Source: CAINVV01 sp963663005
Lineage (GTDB): Bacteria; Bacteroidota; Bacteroidia; Bacteroidales; Prolixibacteraceae
Assembly: GCA_963663005.2 (NCBI GenBank)
Contig: CAXXHH010000015.1
Coordinates: 62,001 to 126,000 of the forward strand
Length of the DNA stretch: 64,000 nt
Direction of reading: 5' to 3'
Shown here: piece after piece, positions 15,763 through 24,200 of the stretch
Position numbering within the stretch: position 1 is the first letter of the stretch
Layout: each line of letters begins with the position of its first letter
Position numbers and translations under genes: made by a program
Notes under the pieces: generated by a model
Seen by the model: only the letters and a program-made list of their open reading frames with translations
The model's database searches: none
Told to the model about the DNA's origin: nothing

Positions 15763-16992
15763 ATGCGCGAGTCTGCTTATGTTCTGGCAAGTTTTCTGAT
15801 CGCCCTGATTGTTTCCTATCGGGCAATTCCTACTGTGATCAATGTATCACGCCAGATTAAGCTATTCTCTGAACCCAACGGCCGTTCGGCAACCATTCAC
15901 CGGATTCCCACCCTTGGTGGAATTGCCATCTTTATTGGTTTCATACTTGGATTAACCCTTACACGCAACGGATATATCCTGCCGGGTCTCACCTTTATCG
16001 TCGCCGGAGTGATGATCATGTTTTTCGTCGGACTGAAAGACGATATCGTTTCGCTTAGCGCTTCCAAAAAATTGATTTCCCAGCTAATTGTCGCTGGTAT
16101 ACTTATCTTCCTGGGTCATTTCCGCTTCACTAACATGCATGGTTTCATGGGCATCGAAACCATCCCCTTGATACCCAGCGTTCTGCTTACTACGTTCGTC
16201 ATGATCGTTTTTATCAATGCATTTAACCTAATCGACGGCATCGACGGACTGGCAGCCGGACTGAGTATGTTCGCCGCTTCCGTCTTTGGAGTTTGGTTCT
16301 TTCTAAGCGGTCATTTCGAATTCTCAATTCTCTCCTTTTCGCTGGTTGGCGCCCTGCTGGGATTCTTCTTCTTCAATGTCTACGGCAAGAAGAACAAAAT
16401 ATTTATGGGGGATACCGGATCGCTTATCCTGGGTACTGTCATGGCTGTAATCGTCATTCAATTCAATGAATTTAATATTGACTCAACGGCTCCGTTTGCC
16501 ATCAAAGCCTCACCCGCCGTCTCTTTCGGAATATTGATCTACCCCTTGATGGATACGATCCGTGTCTTTGCCATCCGGATTATTCAGAGGAAGTCGCCCT
16601 TTAGTGCGGATAAAAACCACACCCATCACCGGCTGTTGGTTTTGGGCATGTCGCACGCCAAGGCTACATACATAATCCTGTCTGTTAACGCCATATTCAC
16701 TGTTGCAGTCCTCTATTTGCAATGGATGGGAATCTTCGGACTAATGGCCTTTAATTTCATAATCGGGGGAATACTCCTGTTGGTGCCTTCCTATATTGTC
16801 AGTACGAAGAGATTGATTCACAAAAACGATCCATATCAAAAAATCATCCTCTTCGGAGAAAATGAGTCGAACGGATCATCGGTGAATATCAAACCAATAC
16901 CTCAGGCAACTCCCAAGATTCCTGCAAATCCGACCTACGACGTACCCTTCAAAAAACTGAAAGAACAGATACAGCGGATGAACTTTTGGTAG
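15763..16992 (+). CDS. wecA: Undecaprenyl-phosphate GlcNAc-1-phosphate transferase-like (WecA/TagO family)
   Basis: A 409-residue polytopic membrane enzyme with about 10-11 hydrophobic helices. Hallmarks are DDIVSLSASKK (Mg-binding DDxx region), NLIDGIDGLAAGLS, GKKNKIFMGDTGSLILG and the cytoplasmic HTHHRLL loop. It transfers GlcNAc-1-P, or a related sugar phosphate, from UDP to undecaprenyl phosphate. MraY is excluded by the HTHHRL type loop and lack of a mur context. A cytoplasmic tail of about 60 residues rich in Pro and Lys follows the last helix. It is a second possible initiating enzyme beside the PglC-like protein at 12850. Confidence 0.85.
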   Translation: MRESAYVLASFLIALIVSYRAIPTVINVSRQIKLFSEPNGRSATIHRIPTLGGIAIFIGFILGLTLTRNGYILPGLTFIVAGVMIMFFVGLKDDIVSLSASKKLISQLIVAGILIFLGHFRFTNMHGFMGIETIPLIPSVLLTTFVMIVFINAFNLIDGIDGLAAGLSMFAASVFGVWFFLSGHFEFSILSFSLVGALLGFFFFNVYGKKNKIFMGDTGSLILGTVMAVIVIQFNEFNIDSTAPFAIKASPAVSFGILIYPLMDTIRVFAIRIIQRKSPFSADKNHTHHRLLVLGMSHAKATYIILSVNAIFTVAVLYLQWMGIFGLMAFNFIIGGILLLVPSYIVSTKRLIHKNDPYQKIILFGENESNGSSVNIKPIPQATPKIPANPTYDVPFKKLKEQIQRMNFW

Positions 16993-17167
16993 GTCATCGG
17001 AACCCTATTTCCCCACCCAAATCTTATTAAAGATCTGTCGTTCAAGACAATCAATCTGAGTAAAAAATAAGGTTGAGGAATCCATCTTATTACCTTATTA
17101 TATTTCTGAAATTATTAATTCCTCCGATTCTTTAGCATCCGTTTCTTCTTTTCGATACATTTGCTGA

Positions 17168-17560
17168 ATGATAAAATTTATTTTTTCATTTCCTCAATGG
17201 TCGCGGGTGCTCGTCAGCCTCCTTTATCTTGGAATCGTTGCAACGCTCTCGCTGATGCCTGCAGATGATGTGCCGGACGTAGAACTCTTTCCACACTTCG
17301 ACAAAGTCGTACATGGCTGCATGTATTTTGGCCTTACGATCCTTGCCTGCTGGACATTACACTCTGAAAAAAAACAACTGCGCATTCTCTATATTGTTCT
17401 TTTCTCCATTTCATGGGGAATGCTGATGGAATTCTCCCAACTCGAAATGATGATGGGTCGTGCCTTCGATTGGACCGACGAGCTGGCCAACGGAGTCGGC
17501 ACGCTGCTGGGTGCGGGTGTTTACGGGTTAATTGCCGGCGCGTATTTGCGAAACAAATGA
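17168..17560 (+). CDS. VanZ-like membrane protein
   Basis: A 130-residue protein with four predicted membrane helices. It has the VanZ-like pattern LSLMPADDVPDVELFPHFDKVVHGCMY: short extracytoplasmic loop, then Asp-Lys-Val-His, followed by FSISWGMLMEFSQ and DWTDELANGVGTLLG. The family is common but its biochemical role is not established outside the vancomycin cluster. It follows wecA at 175 bp. The ATG at 17168 is supported by the preceding TTTGCTGA and full-length alignment of the first helix. Confidence 0.75.
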   Translation: MIKFIFSFPQWSRVLVSLLYLGIVATLSLMPADDVPDVELFPHFDKVVHGCMYFGLTILACWTLHSEKKQLRILYIVLFSISWGMLMEFSQLEMMMGRAFDWTDELANGVGTLLGAGVYGLIAGAYLRNK

Positions 17561-17564
17561 AATT

Positions 17565-17709
17565 GACAATGGGACTGGGAGACTATGGGACTAGGAGAGT
17601 GGTTTTTCCACAGCCCGAAACGCGCGAAGAGAAAAACCGCCGCAGGCCCCCCGAAACAAACTCCCTCTAACACTCCCATAGTCTCATAGTCCCATTGTCC
17701 CATTGTCTC
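17565..17709. repeat. Inverted microrepeat element (GGGACTATGGGA type), intergenic copy
   Basis: Left arm 17565-17599 (units GACAATGGGACT, GGGAGACTATGGGA) and inverted right arm 17671-17709 (CCCATAGTCTCATAGTCCC). The core between them starts GAGTGGTTTTTCC and contains CGAAAC and GAAACAAA. The same core and arms recur inside the Smr gene at 18211-18394. Confidence 0.8.
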
Positions 17710-17725
17710 TCCAGGCTAGTAATCT

Positions 17726-17764
17726 CGGGTTTCGGAAATCCGGTCCCTGAGCTTGTCGAAGGGG
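17726..17764 (+). repeat. CCCTGAGCTTGTCGAAGG repeat with flank
   Basis: This copy and its roughly 16-nt upstream flank match, inverted, 21077-21115, differing at only a few bases. Such repeats are known from many bacterial genomes, but their function is unclear. Confidence 0.75.
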
Positions 17765-17837
17765 AGCGATTTAAAGTTCATTTTTTTGGTTCCGTTAGGA
17801 ACCGAACGTCGGTAGAATAAAGTATAATGATCGAATC

Positions 17838-17859
17838 TTTTGTCCCGTACGGGACAAAA
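17838..17859. repeat. 22-bp perfect palindrome centred on CCCGTACGGG
   Basis: The core TTGTCCCGTACGGGACAA extends by TT and AA. It lies in the 460-bp space between the VanZ-like and Smr genes. This space otherwise holds repeats only, including a GGTTCC/GGAACC hairpin near 17788. Confidence 0.7.
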
Positions 17860-17946
17860 CCAACCCGGGAAAATCATGTTTTCTGCCGACCTTTTTTCCC
17901 CACGGGAAAATTTCAATAGGTACAAACCCGAAACCGTACGGGCATC

Positions 17947-17980
17947 ATTTGTGTTGAATGCGGGCGGTCACGACCGCCCC
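17947..17980 (+). repeat. 34-nt palindromic repeat GGGCGGTCACGACCGCCC, copy 1
   Basis: ATTTGTGTTGAATG followed by an 18-nt hairpin (GGGCGGTC/GACCGCCC). It is nearly identical over 34 nt to 20175-20208 inside queA. It lies 40 bp before the Smr start. Confidence 0.8.
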
Positions 17981-18020
17981 TACACCCGCATCTATTGCCA
18001 ATTTTCCATATCTTTGTGAA

Positions 18021-19157
18021 ATGGCAACAATCTCTGTAAGAATTGGCGACACCGTGCGCTTTATGAATGAAACCGGCGGAGGCCGCGTTATTGCGATCCT
18101 CTCCAAGGATATGGTTAGTGTCGAGACACAAGACGGCTTCGAAATTCCCACCTATATCAAAAATCTCGTAGTCATCCCCCAATCCGATACGCAAAACCCG
18201 AAACCCAAGACTATTGGACTGGGAGACTATGAGACTGGGGGAGCGTTGGACAGAGAGAGTGGTTTTTCCCGAAACACGCGCAGTGCAAAACCAGAAACAA
18301 ATTCTTTGTCTCATAGTCCCCTAGTCCCTAAGTCCCCTAGTCTTCTCCTCTCCCAGTCCAATAGTCCCATAGTCCCTAAGTCTAATAGTCCCCTGTCCTT
18401 CTTCGCCGCCCTCCCCGACAATCCCGCCAATCCGCCGGAAGGCAAAATTCTTCTCTACCTTGTGAATGATTGTAACTTCACGCTGATTTACCACTTTGCG
18501 ACCAAAATGGCTGGACAATATACTACCGTGGATGCCGGAATCCTGGAGCCCAATACCAAGGTAGAACTGGAGTATGTCGATCCTAAAAAAATGGGCGAAT
18601 TGCCCGATTATTGCTTTCAGTTACTATATTTCACTAAGCGCTCCACACAGCTTGAAGAGCCGGTGCAGAAGGAGATCCGCATCTCCCCCGTGAAATTCTT
18701 CAAGGCATCTTCATTTGTAAAAAATCAGTATTTCAATACGCCGGCACTCCTGATCAAACTGGCGGATCATCCGCTCAAGGCGGAGTTAGAAAAACTGTCG
18801 GATAAAGACTTTCAGCAAATTTCACTCACCAAAGAACCAAAGAAATCAGCGTCCACGGAGCTTCCAAAGACCGACCTGATCGAAATTGATTTGCACATTC
18901 ACAATCTGATCGATACTACTGTGGGACTGTCAAATGCCGATATGCTGAAACTGCAGCTCGACACCTTCCGCAAAGAGATGGATAAGGCAATTGCCTCAGG
19001 GGCAAAAAAGATCGTCTTTATTCATGGTGTTGGCGACGGCGTCCTTAAAAACGAAATTCGTCGGGAACTAGCCCGCAAATACAGTAAATACCCTTTTCAG
19101 GATGCCTCTTTCCGCGAATATGGGTTCGGAGCAACCTTAGCTTATTTAAGAAAATAA
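18021..19157 (+). CDS. Smr-domain (DUF2027) protein with an in-frame repeat insertion
   Basis: A 378-residue protein starting MATISVRIGDTVRF at ATG 18021; an in-frame ATG at 17958 would translate a repeat and is rejected. The N-terminal small β-domain (residues 1-55) has VETQDGFEIPTYIKNLVV. A central domain follows (about 130-250). The C-terminal Smr domain has IDLHIHNLID and KKIVFIHGVGDGVLKNEI, the HGxG nuclease-type motif of MutS2-like proteins. Residues about 64-125 are encoded by the microrepeat element at 18211-18394. They read as a low-complexity Ser/Pro-rich linker (HSPLVPKSPS, SQSNSPIVPK), so the host tolerates the insertion between domains. The cellular role is unknown; DNA or RNA processing is likely. 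Confidence 0.8.
   Translation: MATISVRIGDTVRFMNETGGGRVIAILSKDMVSVETQDGFEIPTYIKNLVVIPQSDTQNPKPKTIGLGDYETGGALDRESGFSRNTRSAKPETNSLSHSPLVPKSPSLLLSQSNSPIVPKSNSPLSFFAALPDNPANPPEGKILLYLVNDCNFTLIYHFATKMAGQYTTVDAGILEPNTKVELEYVDPKKMGELPDYCFQLLYFTKRSTQLEEPVQKEIRISPVKFFKASSFVKNQYFNTPALLIKLADHPLKAELEKLSDKDFQQISLTKEPKKSASTELPKTDLIEIDLHIHNLIDTTVGLSNADMLKLQLDTFRKEMDKAIASGAKKIVFIHGVGDGVLKNEIRRELARKYSKYPFQDASFREYGFGATLAYLRK
18211..18394. repeat. Inverted microrepeat element, copy inside the Smr gene
   Basis: Left arm 18211-18243 (GGGAGACTATGAGACTGGGG). The core GAGTGGTTTTTCC...CGAAACACGCG...GAAACAAA matches 17594-17660 in order. The long right arm 18308-18394 is built of TAGTCCC(C/T)TAGTCCC-type units. The reading frame stays open across it. 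Confidence 0.85.
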
Positions 19158-19165
19158 GCTAAATG

Positions 19166-19318
19166 TGAAAATTCGGAAATGTGTAAATGTGAAAATGGGG
19201 TAAAGTAGGCATCCGTGAATTTGCACATTTGCACATTTTCTTCCCATTTTCACACTTGCTCATTTGCATATTTTTCCCCGTTTCCCGATTTTCACATTTA
19301 CACATTTCCGAATTTTCA
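19166..19318. repeat. Long inverted repeat between convergent smr and queA (AAATGTG type)
   Basis: 31-nt arms at 19166-19196 and 19288-19318 are perfect complements (TGAAAATTCGGAAATGTGTA...). The interior has further GCACATTTGCACATTT units. The right arm includes the queA stop codon. It could act as a bidirectional terminator, but its build resembles the microrepeat elements at 17.6, 18.2, 30.2 and 36.6 kb. Confidence 0.8.
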
Positions 19319-20590
19319 TATTAAGTATAGGTTAGAGTCTCCATAGCTCAAAAACCGGTAACCGCTCAATAGAGCATGCTGGTAAATCGTCTTCCACTCC
19401 TCGCCCAGAATCGCAGAAATTAATAGCAGCAGCGTACTCTGAGGCTGATGAAAATTGGTAACCAGTCCGGCGATAATCCGGAATTCGTAACCCGGCACAA
19501 TCATAATCTGGGTGGATGTTTCCAACGTCGTCACATCATTCTCCAGCATCCAGTCTGAAATAGCCCGCAATGCCATTTTAGCTTCAATTTTACCACCCAA
19601 ATCTCCGTATGGCTCCCACTGTGAGACCGGAAGACGATCGAGCTTAATTCCCGGATTTTCGACGATTTTGCATCCAATCCAATAAAGACTCTCCAACGTT
19701 CGGACAGAGGTAGTGCCGACGGCAATCACCTTCCCCGGATGGGCGATAAGCCGATCGAGCATGGCTTTGCTCACCGAAAAATGTTCGACATGCATCTGAT
19801 GCTCTCCGACGGTGTCACTCTTGACAGGCTTAAATGTGCCGGCACCCACGTGCAATGTCAGCTCTTCGCATGAAATCTTTTTCTCCTCCAGCGCCCGGAA
19901 TACCCTGTCGGTGAAATGCAGGCCGGCCGTGGGCGCCGCCACCGATCCTTTGATTTTAGAATAAACAGTCTGATAGACCTCGGAATCGATCTCCTCCGAT
20001 TCGCGGTGCAAATAAGGCGGAATCGGAATATTTCCTGCCGCCTCCAATATTTCGGAAAAGGTAAACTGTGGATTGTCCCAACTAAACTCCACCTCAAAAC
20101 CACCCTCCAACTCCCCTATCAATTTTGCATATAATGTGACAATCGGACCCGAAGGGTTTGTGTCATTGGGTATAATTTGTGTTGAATGAGGGCGGTCACG
20201 ACCGCCCCCTATGTGTTCGATTTCCAATTTTAATTTGTCGCCCTTCCAACGTTTTAAATTTCCGATGATGCATTTCCATCGGCAGGTTGTTGTTTGGGCA
20301 AATGAAAGGACATATTCAGCGGGCTGCGTCGGCTCCAGACAAAATACTTCGATCTTTGCTCCGGTAGATTTTGTGAAAAGTAGTCGGGCTCTGATGACCC
20401 TGGTATTGTTGAAAACCAGCATGGATCCGGGAGGCAGTAGTTCGGGAAGCTCCGAAAACAGGTGGTCAGAGATTTTTGTTTTCTCCCACAATAAGAGCTT
20501 TGATTTATCTCGTTCTGTCAGGGGATATTTAGCCACCGAATCTTCCGGTAGGTCGTAATTGAAATCTTGAATGGAGAGGGATTTTTGCAT
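19316..20590 (-). CDS. queA: S-adenosylmethionine:tRNA ribosyltransferase-isomerase
   Basis: A 424-residue enzyme that adds the epoxy-cyclopentane ring to 7-aminomethyl-7-deazaguanine in tRNA, the penultimate queuosine step. It starts MQKSLSIQDFNYDLPEDSVAKYPL; ATG 20590 is chosen because upstream in-frame codons lie in rnpB. Other motifs are MLVFNNTRVIRARL, GSVAAPTAGLHFT, HVGAGTFKPVKSD, VGTTSVRTLES and VTNFHQPQSTLLLL. The length exceeds the usual 340-350 residues. Part of the excess is residues about 128-139 (GGGRDRPHSTQI), encoded by the palindromic repeat at 20175-20208. A hairpin ends 2 bp before the ATG. Confidence 0.88.
   Translation of the reverse strand: MQKSLSIQDFNYDLPEDSVAKYPLTERDKSKLLLWEKTKISDHLFSELPELLPPGSMLVFNNTRVIRARLLFTKSTGAKIEVFCLEPTQPAEYVLSFAQTTTCRWKCIIGNLKRWKGDKLKLEIEHIGGGRDRPHSTQIIPNDTNPSGPIVTLYAKLIGELEGGFEVEFSWDNPQFTFSEILEAAGNIPIPPYLHRESEEIDSEVYQTVYSKIKGSVAAPTAGLHFTDRVFRALEEKKISCEELTLHVGAGTFKPVKSDTVGEHQMHVEHFSVSKAMLDRLIAHPGKVIAVGTTSVRTLESLYWIGCKIVENPGIKLDRLPVSQWEPYGDLGGKIEAKMALRAISDWMLENDVTTLETSTQIMIVPGYEFRIIAGLVTNFHQPQSTLLLLISAILGEEWKTIYQHALLSGYRFLSYGDSNLYLI
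20175..20208 (+). repeat. 34-nt palindromic repeat, copy 2, inside queA
   Basis: Same 34 nt as 17947-17980 apart from one base. Its hairpin is GGGCGGTC-AC-GACCGCCC. In queA, on the opposite strand, it is translated in frame as GGGRDRPHST. Confidence 0.85.
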
Positions 20591-20591
20591 A

Positions 20592-20634
20592 ATATTTTTG
20601 TATCGGGAGCTTCTGTTTCCCGATACAAAAATAT
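20592..20634. terminator. 17-bp perfect hairpin between rnpB and queA
   Basis: Arms 20592-20608 and 20618-20634 (ATATTTTTGTATCGGGA and its complement) with a 9-nt loop. For minus-strand rnpB it sits right after the RNA 3' end with T-runs on both sides, so it probably terminates rnpB. Its arm also contains TATTTTTG, a -7 box match, which could start queA transcription. Confidence 0.65.
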
Positions 20635-20640
20635 AAAAAA

Positions 20641-21009
20641 CGCAGACCTGTAAGCCGGGTTCTGTTTTGCATTCTGTCATTGATCTTGGACGGATGTCGC
20701 CATCCGCCTCATGCAGCCTACCCCCTGTAAGGATGGTTCCGGAGAACCGTTCGGAAGCGGGCACCCCCTTCCTTGCGGACTTACAGTATATTTGGCCTTA
20801 CAACCCATGAGATGTACGGCTGCCTGTATCGCCACAGGCACCGGTGGGCTCTTACCCCGCCTTTTCACCCTTATCACGACCGGAGGCCGTGACGGTCATT
20901 TTCTGTTACACTACCGCGGACTTTCACCCGCCTTCCCGTTAGGAAGCATGGTACCCTATGTTGCCCGGACTTTCCTTCCCGCTTGCGCGAGACGACAGAA
21001 CGGTCTGCT
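20641..21009 (-). ncRNA. rnpB: RNase P RNA (bacterial type A)
   Basis: About 369 nt on the minus strand. The 5' part reads GCAGACC, then GGAAGGAAAGTCCGGGCAAC, the conserved P4-side sequence. The 3' end has ACAGAACCCGGCTTACAGG followed by GGTCTGC, which pairs with the 5' GCAGACC to form P1. Conserved P3/P4 and P15-type segments lie between them (ACCGGTGCC near 20843). It is the catalytic RNA that matures tRNA 5' ends. A TATCTTTG promoter box lies 7 bp upstream, and a strong hairpin follows the 3' end. Confidence 0.95.
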
Positions 21010-21015
21010 TTTTTG

Positions 21016-21023
21016 CAAAGATA
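21016..21023 (-). promoter_or_regulatory. -7 box TATCTTTG of rnpB
   Basis: Exact TAnnTTTG on the minus strand, ending 7 nt before the deduced RNase P RNA 5' end, which is the spacing expected for a -7 box. Confidence 0.75.
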
Positions 21024-21044
21024 GTTGTTTTTTGGACATCGTAT

Positions 21045-21064
21045 GGGGCGGTCGTGACCGCCCC
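21045..21064. repeat. Palindrome GGGGCGGTCGTGACCGCCCC
   Basis: Third member of the GGGCGGTC/GACCGCCC family, with 9-bp arms and a GT spacer. It lies just upstream of the rnpB promoter. Confidence 0.8.
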
Positions 21065-21076
21065 TCATCCTACAAA

Positions 21077-21115
21077 CCCCTTCGACAAGCTCAGGGACCG
21101 GAATTCCGTAACCCG
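21077..21115 (-). repeat. CCCTGAGCTTGTCGAAGG repeat, inverted copy
   Basis: Inverted copy of 17726-17764 with a few differences. It is followed by a short CTATGAGACTGGGGGACT microrepeat (21118-21137), as at other repeat sites. Confidence 0.75.
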
Positions 21116-21142
21116 AAACTATGAGACTGGGGGACTAACAAC

Positions 21143-21173
21143 AAGAGAGGGTACCAAACTGGCACCCTCTCTT
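21143..21173 (-). terminator. Hairpin AAGAGAGGGT/ACCCTCTCTT after the pyruvate oxidoreductase gene
   Basis: Perfect 10-bp stem with an 11-nt loop, 53 bp beyond the gene's stop. T-rich sequence on the plus-strand side is stronger than on the minus side, so direction is uncertain. Confidence 0.55.
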
Positions 21174-21189
21174 ATCTTATTTTACGTAC

Positions 21190-21209
21190 GGGTCGGTCGC
21201 GACCGACCC
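21190..21209. repeat. Palindrome GGGTCGGTCGCGACCGACCC
   Basis: Fourth, diverged member of the palindrome family, 17 bp from the pyruvate oxidoreductase stop. The substitution C to T in one arm is matched by G to A in the other, so the hairpin is preserved. Confidence 0.75.
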
Positions 21210-21225
21210 ATACACCGACCGACCC

Positions 21226-24200
21226 CTACTCTGCAACCGGAACAACATCCCAATTGGATGCGTTCATCCGTTGGTAGGAGCGATATCTCCACATGGCATT
21301 ATCCTGTGCAGCTTTGAAGAGCTCATCTGCCTCTTTAGGGAAGGATTTCTTCAGGGCTGTATAACGAACTTCGCCATTTAGGTAAGTCTGGAACTTGCTC
21401 CAATCCGGCTCTTTTGAATCCAGCTGGAATGGGTTTTTGCCTTCGTCTTCCATTTGTGGGTTGTAACGGTACAGGTGCCAGTAGCCACACTCGACGGCCA
21501 GTTTTTCTTCCTCCTGTGTACGTCCCATTGAACGCAAACCGTGTGCAATACATGGTGCATATGCGATAATGATGGATGGACCCGGATAAGCCTCTGCCTC
21601 ACGGATGGTTTTCAGAAATTGTGCCTGGTTAGATCCCATAGCAACCTGAGCAACATAAACATAGCCGTAGCTCATGGCAATCATGCCAAGGTCTTTCTTA
21701 CGGATACGTTTTCCGCTGGCAGCAAATTTAGCCACCGCCCCGATTGGAGTAGATTTTGATGCTTGTCCGCCAGTGTTGGAATAAACTTCCGTATCCAATA
21801 CCAGGATGTTAACATTTTGTCCGGAAGCCATCACGTGATCCAATCCGCCGTAACCGATGTCATACGCCCATCCGTCACCACCGAAGATCCAGACCGACTT
21901 CTTGATCATGTATTGCTTCAAGGAGACAAGCTCCATCGCATAGTTGTCAGTTTTGCCGGTAACAGCTGCTAACACTTTTGCGGTAGCGGCTTCAGAACCT
22001 GCAGCATCTTCCCTGTTTTCAATCCATTCGTTGAATGCTTCAGCCTCAGTTGCGCTGACGCCTGCTTCCATCGCGGATTTCATGATTTCAGCGATCCGGT
22101 CGCGGTTAAAGTTAACCCCTTCGTTCATACCGAAACCATACTCAGCGTTGTCTTCGAAAAGTGAGTTGGCCCATGCGGGTCCTTTTCCACTCTCCTTGTT
22201 GCTTGTATAAGAAGTAGCAGGAGCAGAACCACCGTAGATAGATGAACACCCTGTTGCATTGGCAACCATCATACGCTCACCGAAAAGCTGCGTAATCAGT
22301 TTGATATAAGGTGTTTCACCACATCCTGCGCAAGCTCCGGAGAATTCGAACAACGGTTGTGCGAACTGAGAATTCTTGATATTCTTGTCCTTATCGGCCA
22401 GTTTATCTTTGTAGGTAACATATTTATCGATCGCATTCCAGCGAGGAACATTCTCCAATTGTGACTCGAGAGGCTTCATTACAAGCGCTTTCTCTTTCGA
22501 CGGACAAACATCTGCACAGTTACCGCAACCGGTACAGTCGTAAGGAGAAACCTGAATGCGGAAAGTCAATCCGGCATATTGCTTGCCATTGGCTTTTACG
22601 CCTGTTGTGCCTGCTGGCAGCTTAGCCATTTCCTCTTCGCTAATCAGGAAAGGACGGATGGCAGCGTGAGGACAAACATACGAACACTGGTTACACTGGA
22701 TACAGTTGTCGTCCATCCACTCAGGAACGTCGACAGCGATACCGCGTTTTTCGTATTGCGTTGTTCCTGCCGGGAAGGTTCCGTCTTCAATACCTTTGAA
22801 GATTGAAACCGGCAGATCATCACCCTTTTGAGCATTGATCACGTCGACAGCCCTGCGAATAAAGTCCGGACGATCGTTCTCTTCCACTTCAGTTTCGCCA
22901 GTCAGATTAGCCCATTCTTTCGGAACTTCGATCTTCACAACGTTATTTCCACCAGCATCTACAGCAGCGAAGTTCATGTTCACAATCTGCTCACCTTTCA
23001 TTCCATACGATTTCACAATCGCTTTCTTCATTTGCTCGACAGCTAATTCGAACGGAATAACGTTGGTGATTTTGAAGAAAGCAGCCTGCATAATGGTATT
23101 CGTGCGGTTACCTAAACCAAGGTCGACAGCCAGCTTTGTACCATTGATAGTGTAGAATTTAATATCATTCTCGGCCAGGAATTTCTTCATGGTTTCAGGA
23201 AGGCGCTTTTTAACCTCCTCTTCTTCCCAAATGGTATTCAACAGGAATGAACCGCCCTTCTTCAACCCTTTCAATACATCGTAAAGGTTGATATAAGCCT
23301 GCACATGACATGCCACGAAGTCGGGAGTTGTAATTAAATAAGTTGAGCGGATAGGGCTATCGCCGAAACGCAGGTGCGAAGCGGTAAATCCACCCGACTT
23401 TTTGGAGTCGTATGCGAAATAAGCCTGGCAATATTTGTCGGTTGAAGAACCGATGATTTTGATAGAATTTTTGTTGGCTCCAACTGTTCCGTCAGATCCC
23501 AAACCATAGAATTTAGCCTCATAGATGTCATCTGCCGAAACTTTGATTTCGGGCAGCAGTGGCAATGATGTGAAAGTCACGTCGTCAACAATACCGATGG
23601 TGAATTTGCCCTTAGGCTCTTTCATTTCCATGTTTTTGTAGACAGCGATGATTTGTGAAGGTGTAACATCTTTTGATCCAAGACCATAGCGACCACCAAC
23701 AATAATCGGGCAATTTGCTTTGCCATAGAATGCATCACGTACATCCAGGTAAAGCGGATCGCCATTGGCTCCTGGCTCCTTGGTGCGATCCAGAACGGTG
23801 ATCTTCTTCACGGTAGAAGGCATAACCTTCATCATGTATTCAATAGCAAACGGACGGTAAAGGTGAACACTTACCAATCCATATTTATTACCTTGAGCAT
23901 TCAGGTAATCAATGACTTCGCGGATTGTCTCGGTTACCGATCCCATGGCGATCACGATGTTTTCGGCATCTTTAGCACCATAATAGGTGAATGGGTGATA
24001 TTCCCCTGCCGGTGATTTTTGTGATCTCCTGCATGTAGGCCTCAACGACGTCTGGAACTGCATCGTAGAATGGATTACAGGCTTCTTTGGCCTGGAAGAA
24101 AATGTCAGGATTCTGAGCGGTACCGCGAGTTACAGGATGCTCAGGATTGAGAGCGCGTTCGCGGAAAGCCTTCAGGGAATCCTGATCAATAAGGGCAGCC

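Noticed and set aside
17958..18020. Longer N-terminus for the Smr protein
   Set aside because: The extra 21 codons are the translated palindromic repeat; MATISVRIGDTVRF at 18021 is the conserved start.
18308..18394. CRISPR-like spacing of repeated TAGTCCC words
   Set aside because: Units are 7-10 nt with almost no spacers; this is microsatellite-like, not repeat-spacer DNA. No CRISPR array was found near cas6 either.
20591..20764. Longer N-terminus for QueA
   Set aside because: These codons lie in the terminator and RNase P RNA; the conserved start is at 20590.
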